Part shown: positions 1-5,934 of the stretch, one piece after another
Position numbering within the stretch: the stretch's first letter is position 1
Layout of the letters: each line of letters opens with the position of its first letter
Origin: SIG578 sp036311245
Lineage (GTDB): Bacteria > Bacillota > Clostridia > Oscillospirales > Ruminococcaceae
Length of the DNA: 6,229 nt
Direction of reading: 5' to 3'
Assembly: GCA_036311245.1 (NCBI GenBank)
Contig: JAXJQH010000119.1
Coordinates: 1-6,229 of the forward strand
The notes under the pieces: generated by a model
The model's input: only the letters and a program-made list of their open reading frames with translations
Database searches by the model: none
Told to the model about the DNA's origin: nothing
Translations under genes and position numbers: made by a program

Positions 1-99
1 CATCTCATAAAAATCGCCCATTCTAAAGAAAAGAATCTGATCCTTATGCTGCTCTTTGATTTCAAGGTATTGCCTCATCATGGGTGATAACTGTCCCAC
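1..99 (-). CDS. mutS: DNA mismatch repair protein MutS, N-terminal fragment (runs off left edge)
   Basis: Only the first 33 codons are inside the window. MutS recognises mismatched or looped bases and, with MutL, starts strand-specific repair. The visible residues include FFRMGDFYEM at about residues 24-33. This is the start of the mismatch-binding domain and holds the Phe-x-Glu pair (F30, E32) that stacks on and contacts the mispaired base in the family. The start is a GTG at 97-99, placed by an AGGAG seven bases upstream. ATG codons at residues 7 and 8 are in frame but lack that spacing. The gene lies 25 bases after the YlbF-family gene and is probably the third gene of the miaB operon, as in Firmicutes where mutS follows miaB and ymcA. 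The match to the conserved motif makes the identity secure despite the short length. Confidence 0.9.
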   Translation of the reverse strand, partial: MGQLSPMMRQYLEIKEQHKDQILFFRMGDFYEM

Positions 100-106
100 A
101 ATATCT

Positions 107-111
107 CTCCT
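107..111 (-). promoter_or_regulatory. Ribosome binding site of mutS (supports GTG start)
   Basis: AGGAG on the minus strand lies seven bases before the GTG codon at 97-99. No other start codon in the frame has a comparable site, so it decides the mutS start. Confidence 0.7.
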
Positions 112-124
112 CGCTTAAGGTTAA

Positions 125-535
125 TTAGTGGCAGCCTGCGCAGCTGGAGCAATTTCCACTGCATCCGGTGCTTTCGGGAATTTCAACTGTTTCAGGGTCC
201 TGACCATTAAGAGAGTTTCCCAAAACAAACTCAATTTTCTTCATAAGCTCGTCTACTTTTCCTTTTGCATCAGAATAAGCTTTCATATCGGGGGTGTTCA
301 TTATATCCTGATAAGCCTCGCGCATTTCACGGTCAAGACGAGAAATTTTATCACTGTCCTTTTCCTCGCGGGACACTTCTCTGTTTAGCGCAATTTTTTT
401 AAGATTAAAATTGCTGATTTTTTCCTGAAGCTCAATATTCTTATCGTTTTTTTCACGCGCCTCGTTCATTGCGATATAAGCCTCGCTCTGCTGAAGCGCC
501 TTTCCAAGTTCTCTTGCTGCTTTAATAACATCCAT
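125..535 (-). CDS. YlbF/YmcA-family protein with C-terminal four-cysteine tail
   Basis: This 136-residue protein is rich in charged, helix-forming residues (about 1-105), as in the YlbF/YmcA (Com_YlbF) family. In Bacillus subtilis, YmcA (RicA), YlbF (RicF) and YaaT (RicT) form a complex that carries [4Fe-4S] clusters and assists RNase Y-dependent mRNA processing, competence, biofilm formation and sporulation. The last 12 residues here contain C125-x3-C129-x2-C132-x2-C135, a plausible Fe-S or metal ligand set joined by a Gly/Ser-rich linker. The ATG start has AAGGAG five-plus bases upstream (545-550), which overlaps the miaB stop codon, so the two genes are probably translationally coupled. 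The position between miaB and mutS matches Bacillus ymcA more than ylbF. Family membership is well supported. The exact paralogue and the metal binding are inferred. Confidence 0.85.
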   Translation of the reverse strand: MDVIKAARELGKALQQSEAYIAMNEAREKNDKNIELQEKISNFNLKKIALNREVSREEKDSDKISRLDREMREAYQDIMNTPDMKAYSDAKGKVDELMKKIEFVLGNSLNGQDPETVEIPESTGCSGNCSSCAGCH

Positions 536-549
536 TTTTACATTCTCCT

Positions 550-1977
<1,428 letters not shown>

Positions 1978-1985
1978 CGGTTTTT

Positions 1986-1990
1986 CCTCC
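1986..1990 (-). promoter_or_regulatory. Ribosome binding site of miaB (supports TTG start)
   Basis: GGAGG on the minus strand is followed by eight bases and then TTG at 1975-1977. No ATG or GTG lies nearby in the miaB frame, so the rare TTG start rests on this site and on the conserved length of the protein. Confidence 0.75.
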
Positions 1991-2021
1991 GCTCAAAAAA
2001 TAATCTACATAATCAAAATAT

Positions 2022-2050
2022 ATTATATCATTTTTCTATGATTTCTTCAA
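2022..2050 (-). promoter_or_regulatory. Sigma-A type promoter of the miaB - ylbF-like - mutS operon
   Basis: Read on the minus strand, TTGAAG (2045-2050) is separated by exactly 17 bases from a perfect TATAAT (2022-2027). TGA directly precedes the TATAAT, giving an extended -10 (TGATATAAT). Transcription would start near 2015, leaving about 40 bases of leader before the miaB TTG. The promoter begins just after the terminator of the upstream gene. Confidence 0.8.
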
Positions 2051-2062
2051 GATAATTTTAAC

Positions 2063-2097
2063 AAAAAATCTCCTATGACTTTTAGGCATAGGAGATT
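2063..2097 (-). terminator. Rho-independent terminator of the small membrane-protein gene
   Basis: An 11-bp perfect stem (2067-2077 with 2087-2097) encloses a 9-base loop. On the minus strand it runs into TTTTTT (2063-2068, partly in the stem) and then GTTAAAA. It lies about 65 bases after the stop of the gene at 2161 and immediately before the miaB promoter, so it separates the two units. The plus side is also T-rich, so weak action in both directions is possible. Confidence 0.8.
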
Positions 2098-2160
2098 ATA
2101 TTTTTTGTCAGCAAAACTCAGATTTCTATTGAGGCATCGGTATAAAACACTATCTTTCTT

Positions 2161-2625
2161 TTAGTCAATAGAATCTGTCATTCCAAGATGGAAGGCCAGA
2201 TGTTTTTGTGCCTTCAATGAATAGTCGAACCAGATAATTCCGGTCTGAAACCGAAGACAATCCATATTTTCAAGCTCAATTTCCTTAACTTGGCGCACCG
2301 ATACATAAAGCTGTCTGGCATACTTATTTTTGCCGAGCTTAATTTTTCCTGTTCCAGCTTCATTTATATCATACCAACCAAGCGCTTTGAGCTTTATCCC
2401 GAAAATTTCAAGACTTATGCCGCCCTCATTGATACAAATTATCTGCATACCGAGAATAAACATATAAACCGAAACAACAAGCGGAATTATCAGCAAAAGC
2501 AAGCTCGAAAACTCCACTCGTGGCTTTCCTATAAGGCTTATAAACATTGGTATTTCATATAAAGCAATCACAGAAAGAAATATAACTCCAAAAACAAAAT
2601 TGCTTTTTGATCTAAATGTTCTCAT
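2161..2625 (-). CDS. Small membrane protein of unknown function, two TM helices plus beta-rich C-terminal domain
   Basis: I do not recognise a named gene. The 154-residue product starts MRTFRSK and has two hydrophobic segments, about 9-32 and 40-62, so it is probably an inner-membrane hairpin. The remaining ~90 residues look beta-rich and cytoplasmic, with a pattern like INEGGISLEIFGIKLKALGW. This arrangement resembles bacterial PH-like (bPH/DUF304-type) membrane proteins, but that is an impression of pattern only. The start at 2623-2625 is chosen over the upstream ATG at 2641-2643 for two reasons. AAGAGG-type Shine-Dalgarno bases (2631-2636) lie six bases before it. The predicted transcription start near 2651 would leave the upstream ATG almost no leader. 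It sits downstream of sigK on the same strand but has its own promoter and terminator, so it is probably monocistronic. A sporulation role is not shown. Confidence 0.75.
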   Translation of the reverse strand: MRTFRSKSNFVFGVIFLSVIALYEIPMFISLIGKPRVEFSSLLLLIIPLVVSVYMFILGMQIICINEGGISLEIFGIKLKALGWYDINEAGTGKIKLGKNKYARQLYVSVRQVKEIELENMDCLRFQTGIIWFDYSLKAQKHLAFHLGMTDSID

Positions 2626-2630
2626 TTTTA

Positions 2631-2636
2631 ACCTCT
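2631..2636 (-). promoter_or_regulatory. Ribosome binding site favouring the internal ATG at 2623-2625
   Basis: AGAGGT on the minus strand lies six bases before the ATG at 2623-2625. The alternative ATG at 2641-2643 is preceded by TACCTTAAA with no Shine-Dalgarno bases. The shorter 154-residue reading is therefore preferred. Confidence 0.6.
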
Positions 2637-2657
2637 TTTTCATTTTAAGGTATCTTA

Positions 2658-2686
2658 ATATTAACTCAAAAAGCTTTTTGTGTCAA
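2658..2686 (-). promoter_or_regulatory. Promoter of the small membrane-protein gene, with palindromic spacer
   Basis: A perfect TTGACA (2681-2686, minus) is followed by 17 bases and then TAATAT (2658-2663), four of six matches to the -10 consensus. The spacer contains the perfect 14-base palindrome CAAAAAGCTTTTTG (2667-2680), a possible operator. The promoter begins only a few bases after the sigK stop codon, so the gene can be expressed independently of sigK. Confidence 0.6.
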
Positions 2687-2690
2687 TAAT

Positions 2691-3371
2691 TTACTGCTCA
2701 AATCGCTTCTTTAACTTGATAAGAGACTTTTTTTCAATGCGACTTACATATGAGCGTGAAATCTTAAGTCTATTAGCTACCTCTTGTTGTGTAAGCGGCG
2801 CGGTGCTGCATAGTCCATATCTTAATTTAATTATTGTGCGTTCTCTTGGAGTTAAGCAATCTACAATGTAGCGGTAGAGTTTCTCACTTTGTAGTTTAAG
2901 CTCAATATCATCGGCAATATCGCGCTCATCTGCCACAATATCAATAAGCGAAAGAGAGTTTCCCTCTGCATCGGTGTCTATAGGATCACTTATGTAAACT
3001 TCCTGTGAGGTTTTCTTAAGACTTCTGAAATACATAAGAATTTCATTCTCTATACAGCGCGATGCATATGTAGCAAACTTGGTTTCTTTTTTGCAGCTAT
3101 ACCCTGAAACTGCTTTAATAAGTCCTATCGTTCCGATAGATATAAGGTCATCTTGATCAATGCCGCTTGCGTGATATTTTTTTACAATATGTGCAACAAG
3201 ACGCAAATTATGTTCAATTACACGGTTTCTTGCGGCATCGTCCCCTTGAGAGATTTTCTCAAAGCACTCTCTTTCTTCCTTAAGTGTGAGCGGTTTAGGA
3301 AAACTTTCTCCCGTCAGGTGAAGCGCAAAATGAAATATTGTACTAAGCAAATTTAATATTTCAAATAACAT
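2691..3371 (-). CDS. sigK: RNA polymerase sporulation sigma factor SigK (pro-sigma-K)
   Basis: This is a 226-residue sigma-70-family factor that directs late gene expression in the mother cell during sporulation (coat, cortex and maturation genes). Region 2 spans about 54-120, with HNLRLVAHIVKK, DLISIGTIGLIKA and FATYASRCIENEILM, which are SigE/SigK-class motifs. Region 4 spans about 173-222, with the helix-turn-helix TQQEVANRLKISRSYVSRIE. There is no region 1.1, as usual for this class. The N-terminus is hydrophobic (LFEILNLLSTIFHFAL, about 2-17) before ESFPKPLT, which aligns with the removable pro-sequence of Bacillus SigK ahead of its NNAFPQPL. Membrane-bound SpoIVFB would cleave near residue 20. 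The frame is complete, not split by a skin element. The ATG start has AAGGAG seven bases upstream (3379-3384). The gene is divergent from the PAP2 gene. SigK is preferred over SigE because of the FPxPL start of the mature part and overall similarity. Confidence 0.92.
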   Translation of the reverse strand: MLFEILNLLSTIFHFALHLTGESFPKPLTLKEERECFEKISQGDDAARNRVIEHNLRLVAHIVKKYHASGIDQDDLISIGTIGLIKAVSGYSCKKETKFATYASRCIENEILMYFRSLKKTSQEVYISDPIDTDAEGNSLSLIDIVADERDIADDIELKLQSEKLYRYIVDCLTPRERTIIKLRYGLCSTAPLTQQEVANRLKISRSYVSRIEKKSLIKLKKRFEQ

Positions 3372-3398
3372 AGAATCACTCCTTTTCGATTAAAAATA

Positions 3399-3431
3399 TA
3401 TTCTATGACTATTATTTTTTTGTATGTCCTC
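3399..3431 (-). promoter_or_regulatory. Possible sporulation-type promoter of sigK with SpoIIID-like site
   Basis: No good sigma-A promoter is visible before sigK. CATAGAATA (3399-3407, minus) fits the SigK -10 pattern CATAnnnTA and is close to the SigE -10 CATACAmT. Upstream, GAGGACATAC (3422-3431) resembles the SpoIIID site WWRRACARNY at eight of ten positions, and its ATA core falls where a SigE -35 would lie. In Bacillus subtilis, sigK is transcribed by SigE with SpoIIID. The match is suggestive only, because such short motifs arise easily in AT-rich DNA. Confidence 0.35.
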
Positions 3432-3481
3432 AAAACAAAAAAACGATTTTTAAAAGTTAATATGGAATTTTTTATGACATA

Positions 3482-3490
3482 TGATATAAT
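3482..3490 (+). promoter_or_regulatory. Extended -10 promoter of the PAP2 phosphatase gene
   Basis: TGATATAAT is a perfect -10 hexamer (3485-3490) with a TG extension. The hexamer 17 bases upstream (ATGGAA) matches TTGACA poorly, so the promoter would depend on the extended -10. Transcription would begin near 3497, about 19 bases before the ATG at 3516 and after the longer open frame's first Met codons. This argues against a longer protein. Confidence 0.6.
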
Positions 3491-3502
3491 ATTAGAAAAC
3501 AC

Positions 3503-3508
3503 AAGGAG
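3503..3508 (+). promoter_or_regulatory. Ribosome binding site fixing the PAP2 start
   Basis: AAGGAG is followed by seven bases and then ATG at 3516-3518. The frame is open back to an ATG at 3405, but no Shine-Dalgarno bases lie near the earlier Met codons. The start is therefore placed at 3516. Confidence 0.8.
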
Positions 3509-3515
3509 AAGCAAA

Positions 3516-4436
3516 ATGGAATTTCTACATTTTTTAGAGGAAATAAGAACACCTTTTGGCGACTTTATTTTCAGCAACATTACTCGCCTTGGCGAGGAAG
3601 CTTTTTTCATTTTAATAGGACTTTTATTTTTTTGGTGCATAAACAAAAGAGAGGGATATTATCTTCTTTCTATTGGACTTATCGGAACAATATTAAATCA
3701 ATTTTTAAAACTGATTTTCCGTATTCCTCGCCCTTGGGTAAGGGATGAAAGCTTTACTATTGTTGAAAGCGCACGTGGCGAAGCAACGGGGTATTCCTTT
3801 CCCAGCGGACACACACAATCCTCTGTCGGAATTTTCGGCGGAATTGCACGATCAAACAAGCAAAAATACCTTCGATTTTTATGCATAGCCCTCTGTATTC
3901 TGGTTCCCTTTTCAAGAATGTATCTCGGTGTGCACACTCCAATTGATGTGTGCGTTTCAGCTATTTTAGCGCTTGCCTTGATTTTTTTGCTGTATCCCGT
4001 TATAAGAAAGTCTATGAATAATAACAAGATAATGCGAATATTATTTGCCTCAATGACAGCATTTGCAGTAGTCTTTCTAATTTTTGTTTCTGTTTATCCT
4101 TTCCCTGCTGATGTCGATGTTTCTAATCTTGAGCACGGCACTAAAAACGCTTACAAAATGCTTGGCTGTATGCTGGGTTTGTGGCTTTCTTTTGAGGTAG
4201 ATGAGCGCTATACTCAATTTGAAACAAAGGCTGTTTGGTGGGCTCAGATTTTAAAATTATTTATTGGTATTATACCTATTGTTATAGTAAAATCTGCCTT
4301 GAAAGAGCCGCTCTATATGATAATTCCGAATCAATACATTGCAGATACAATAAGATATTTTCTACTTACGGTTGTTGCAGGCTGCCTCTGGCCGCTTACA
4401 TTTAAATGGTTTTCAAGATTTTCATCAGCTAAATAA
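3516..4436 (+). CDS. PAP2-family membrane phosphatase
   Basis: This is an integral membrane phosphatase of the PAP2 (type 2 phosphatidic acid phosphatase / acid phosphatase) superfamily. It probably removes phosphate from a lipid such as undecaprenyl pyrophosphate, phosphatidic acid or a related phospholipid at the outer membrane face; the substrate cannot be told from sequence. All three catalytic motifs are intact in the 306-residue protein. Motif C1, K-x6-RP, is K65 to R72-P73. Motif C2, PSGH, is 96-99 with the catalytic H99. Motif C3, SR-x5-H-x3-D, is S133-R134, nucleophile H140 and D144. Hydrophobic segments lie near 28-41, 49-64, 118-132, 146-163, 173-194, 213-226, 244-260 and 281-295. 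The C-terminal half (about 165-306) extends beyond the minimal PAP2 core. It is monocistronic, with its own promoter and terminator, and divergent from sigK. A role in the envelope or spore is only a possibility. Confidence 0.9.
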   Translation: MEFLHFLEEIRTPFGDFIFSNITRLGEEAFFILIGLLFFWCINKREGYYLLSIGLIGTILNQFLKLIFRIPRPWVRDESFTIVESARGEATGYSFPSGHTQSSVGIFGGIARSNKQKYLRFLCIALCILVPFSRMYLGVHTPIDVCVSAILALALIFLLYPVIRKSMNNNKIMRILFASMTAFAVVFLIFVSVYPFPADVDVSNLEHGTKNAYKMLGCMLGLWLSFEVDERYTQFETKAVWWAQILKLFIGIIPIVIVKSALKEPLYMIIPNQYIADTIRYFLLTVVAGCLWPLTFKWFSRFSSAK

Positions 4437-4438
4437 AT

Positions 4439-4483
4439 AAATGCTTCGCTTAATTTTTTGAATTTTTAAGTGAAGCATTTTTT
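4439..4483 (+). terminator. Rho-independent terminator of the PAP2 gene
   Basis: Two bases after the stop codon, AATGCTTCGCTTAA (4440-4453) pairs with TTAAGTGAAGCATT (4466-4479). The one deviation (G4448 with T4471) is a G-U wobble on the plus-strand RNA but an A-C mismatch on the other strand. The stem runs into TTTTTT (4478-4483). Together these point to plus-strand termination. Confidence 0.9.
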
Positions 4484-4509
4484 ATATAATATCATTTCAT
4501 AAATTAGTT

Positions 4510-4550
4510 AAAAAACGAGTGTTCACAACATAAAATGTTATGAACACTCG
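4510..4550 (-). terminator. Distal terminator hairpin downstream of tRNA-Leu
   Basis: A 16-bp stem (4516-4531 with 4535-4550) closes a three-base AAA/TTT loop. The single deviation (C4526 with A4540) becomes a G-U wobble only in minus-strand RNA. TTTTTT follows directly on the minus strand (4510-4515). It lies about 85 bases beyond the tRNA-Leu 3' end and closes the convergent boundary with the PAP2 gene. Confidence 0.85.
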
Positions 4551-4597
4551 ATATGAATTATCTTTACAATAATAATACGGTATCAAAAAGAAAATAA

Positions 4598-4626
4598 CAC
4601 GATGGTTTCGTATCAAAACCATCGTG
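4598..4626 (-). terminator. Proximal hairpin just after tRNA-Leu, probable terminator
   Basis: A perfect 11-bp stem (4598-4608 with 4616-4626) has a seven-base loop. It begins seven bases after the tRNA CCA end. On the minus strand it is followed by TTATTTTCTTTTTG, an interrupted U-tract. This would make a moderate terminator, backed up by the stronger hairpin at 4510-4550. Confidence 0.65.
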
Positions 4627-4632
4627 CTAATA

Positions 4633-4716
4633 TGGTGCGAGTGACGGGACTTGAACCCGTACGTCGTGGACACACGCCCCTCAAACGTGCCTGTCTGCCA
4701 GTTCCAGCACACTCGC
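4633..4716 (-). tRNA. tRNA-Leu (anticodon GAG)
   Basis: The minus strand folds into a complete class II tRNA of 84 bases, including the encoded CCA (4633-4635). The acceptor stem is GCGAGTG with CACTCGC, and the discriminator is A73 as expected for Leu. The D arm is CTGG-AACTGGCAGA-CAG, closely like bacterial tRNA-Leu. The anticodon stem is CACGT/GCGTG with loop TTGAGGG; anticodon GAG is at 4680-4682 and reads CUC and CUU. The variable arm is long (GTC-CAC-GAC). The T arm is ACGGG-TTCAAGT-CCCGT. It has its own promoter upstream and two hairpins downstream, so it is a single-gene unit. Confidence 0.96.
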
Positions 4717-4750
4717 ATATTTTCTCGCCCCTTCTCAAGAGCGCTCACTC

Positions 4751-4779
4751 ATTATATCATCGGTTTTATGCTTTGTCAA
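4751..4779 (-). promoter_or_regulatory. Consensus promoter of tRNA-Leu
   Basis: On the minus strand, perfect TTGACA (4774-4779), a 17-base spacer and perfect TATAAT (4751-4756) with a preceding TGA form a full-consensus, extended -10 promoter. Transcription should start near 4744, about 28 bases before the mature tRNA 5' end. A GAGCGCTC palindrome lies at the start region. A very strong promoter is usual for stable RNA genes. Confidence 0.92.
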
Positions 4780-4839
4780 TAAGAAATTTCAATTTTTTAC
4801 AAAGTTTTTTATAATAAAATTTCACACTTAAATTTGAAT

Positions 4840-4878
4840 AAAAAAATCGCCGTGGCGAACTAAAATTCACCACGGCAA
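4840..4878 (-). terminator. Rho-independent terminator of tRNA-Pro
   Basis: A 13-bp stem (4847-4859 with 4866-4878) has a six-base loop. Two positions (4848/4877 and 4856/4869) are G-U wobbles on minus-strand RNA and mismatches on the plus strand, so the hairpin favours the minus direction. TTTTTTT (4840-4846) follows the stem. It starts two bases after the tRNA CCA end. Confidence 0.9.
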
Positions 4879-4880
4879 TT

Positions 4881-4957
4881 TGGTCTGAGTGGCGGGAGTT
4901 GAACCCACGGCCTCTACCACCCCAAGGTAGCGCGCTACCAAACTGCGCCACACCCAG
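4881..4957 (-). tRNA. tRNA-Pro (anticodon GGG)
   Basis: The minus strand gives a complete 77-base tRNA with encoded CCA (4881-4883). The acceptor stem is CTGGGTG with CACTCAG (one G-U pair), discriminator A73. The D arm is GCGC-AGTTTGGTA-GCGC. The anticodon stem is CTACC/GGTAG with loop TTGGGGT; anticodon GGG is at 4921-4923 and reads CCC and CCU. The variable loop is short, AGGCC. The T arm is GTGGG-TTCAACT-CCCGC. It lies between hslO and tRNA-Leu on the same strand, with its own promoter and terminator. Confidence 0.96.
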
Positions 4958-4974
4958 ATTTTTGCTGCCTAAAT

Positions 4975-5003
4975 ATAATATCACACCCTAAAACAAAATG
5001 CAA
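4975..5003 (-). promoter_or_regulatory. Promoter of tRNA-Pro
   Basis: On the minus strand, TTGCAT (4998-5003) is separated by 17 bases from TATTAT (4975-4980), which is preceded by TGTGA and so gives an extended -10. The -35 is weak (three of six). Transcription would start near 4968, about ten bases before the tRNA 5' end. The -35 lies inside the AAAATGC-AA-GCATTTT inverted repeat. Readthrough from hslO could also feed the tRNA, because no strong terminator separates them. Confidence 0.55.
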
Positions 5004-5010
5004 GCATTTT
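4995..5010. repeat. Short inverted repeat between hslO and tRNA-Pro
   Basis: AAAATGC-AA-GCATTTT is a nearly perfect palindrome flanked by T/A runs. On either strand it could form a small AT-rich hairpin followed by Ts, possibly a weak terminator for hslO (minus). It overlaps the putative -35 of tRNA-Pro. Confidence 0.35.
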
Positions 5011-5051
5011 TTTAAGTTTTTTATTAATTTTTTCAGCAGCAGAAATTTTAA

Positions 5052-5933
5052 CTATTTTTTTGCATTTTCAAGCAGTTCGTTTAGTTCATTTGTATTAAAT
5101 CTATAAACTTTATTGCAGAAATGACAATTAACAGACTGGGTTTTGTTTTCGTCAATCATCGCCTGTATCTCCTGTTTTCCGAGTGAAAGAATTGCCTTTT
5201 CTACCCTCTCACGGCTGCAGTTGCATCTATACTTACAATTCATTTTATCAAGAACCTGAGGATTAAAACCCTCTAAAGCTCTGTTGCAGATATCCTCGGG
5301 GGTCATTTTATCCCGCAACATACTGCTGACAGGTGGCATACCTTGAATATTCTTTTCGATTTGGCTGATTTCTTCGTCAGTTACGCCGGGGAGCAGCTGC
5401 AAAAGATATCCCCCCGCACTGATTACAGTAAGGTCGGTGTCGACAAGAACGCCGAGTCCGCAAGCGGTAGGAGTTTGCTCGCTTGTTGCATAATATGCGG
5501 TTATGTCCTCGGCAATTTCACCCGAAACAAGCGGAATCTGACCTACATACGGGTCTTTAAGGCCAATATCCTTAACAACTGAAAGTGTTCCCTCTCGGCC
5601 CACAGCACCCGAAACATCAAGTTTCCCGAATTTATTAAGCGGCAGCTCAACTATAGGCTGCGAAACATATCCCCTGACATTTCCCATATAATCGGTTACA
5701 GCAATGAGCGAACCCGCAGGGCCGCCGCCGTTTACGCGCAAAGTAATTGAATCATTCTCTGCTTTTAGCATACTTCCCATAAGAGATGCCGCTGTTAAAA
5801 GGCGGCCGAGGGCTGCTGTGACAACAGCAGAGGTTCTATGTGTTCTTTCCATTTGTGATACAATATCGGTTGAATCAATCGCAAGGGCAATAATTCCGCC
5901 ATTTTCAGAAATTGTTCTGACAAGCTCTCCCAT
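5052..5933 (-). CDS. hslO: Hsp33 redox-regulated chaperone HslO
   Basis: Hsp33 is a cytoplasmic holdase. When its C-terminal zinc centre is oxidised under peroxide or hypochlorite stress, it unfolds, dimerises and protects unfolding proteins. The 293-residue product matches the family's usual length of about 290. The N-terminal core (about 1-180) carries conserved stretches such as NGGGPAGSL (68-76), GREGTLSVVKDIGL (112-125), SGEIAEDI (137-144) and SEQTP (151-155). The C-terminal redox switch has C237-x-C239 in CNCSRERVE and C270-x2-C273 in CHFC, the four zinc ligands; C233 is an extra cysteine. I start at the ATG at 5931-5933. It gives the family N-terminus (MGELVRTIS), comes one base after the upstream gene's TAA, and has AAAGGA about 11 bases upstream. 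The frame is open to an ATG at 5982-5984, but that would overlap the upstream gene. It probably forms an operon with the methyltransferase-like gene. Confidence 0.95.
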   Translation of the reverse strand: MGELVRTISENGGIIALAIDSTDIVSQMERTHRTSAVVTAALGRLLTAASLMGSMLKAENDSITLRVNGGGPAGSLIAVTDYMGNVRGYVSQPIVELPLNKFGKLDVSGAVGREGTLSVVKDIGLKDPYVGQIPLVSGEIAEDITAYYATSEQTPTACGLGVLVDTDLTVISAGGYLLQLLPGVTDEEISQIEKNIQGMPPVSSMLRDKMTPEDICNRALEGFNPQVLDKMNCKYRCNCSRERVEKAILSLGKQEIQAMIDENKTQSVNCHFCNKVYRFNTNELNELLENAKK

Positions 5934-5934
5934 T

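Noticed and set aside
2667..2680. CAAAAAGCTTTTTG as a terminator of sigK
   Set aside because: The dyad has no loop, is nearly all A-T, and is followed by AGTTAATATT rather than a U-tract. A spacer operator or chance is more likely.
3405..3515. N-terminal extension of the PAP2 gene by 37 residues
   Set aside because: The frame is open, but no Shine-Dalgarno site precedes its Met codons. The extension lacks conserved PAP2 residues, and the predicted -10 and transcription start lie inside it.
3353..3646. 97-residue minus-strand open frame overlapping the sigK start
   Set aside because: It overlaps the ends of two well-supported divergent genes, is basic and low in complexity, and lacks a ribosome binding site or a recognisable motif.
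4497..4984. Short open frames spanning 4497-4748, 4602-4814 and 4766-4984
   Set aside because: They run through the two tRNA genes and their terminators. The peptide stretches such as RVTGLEPVR are typical translations of tRNA sequence, not proteins.
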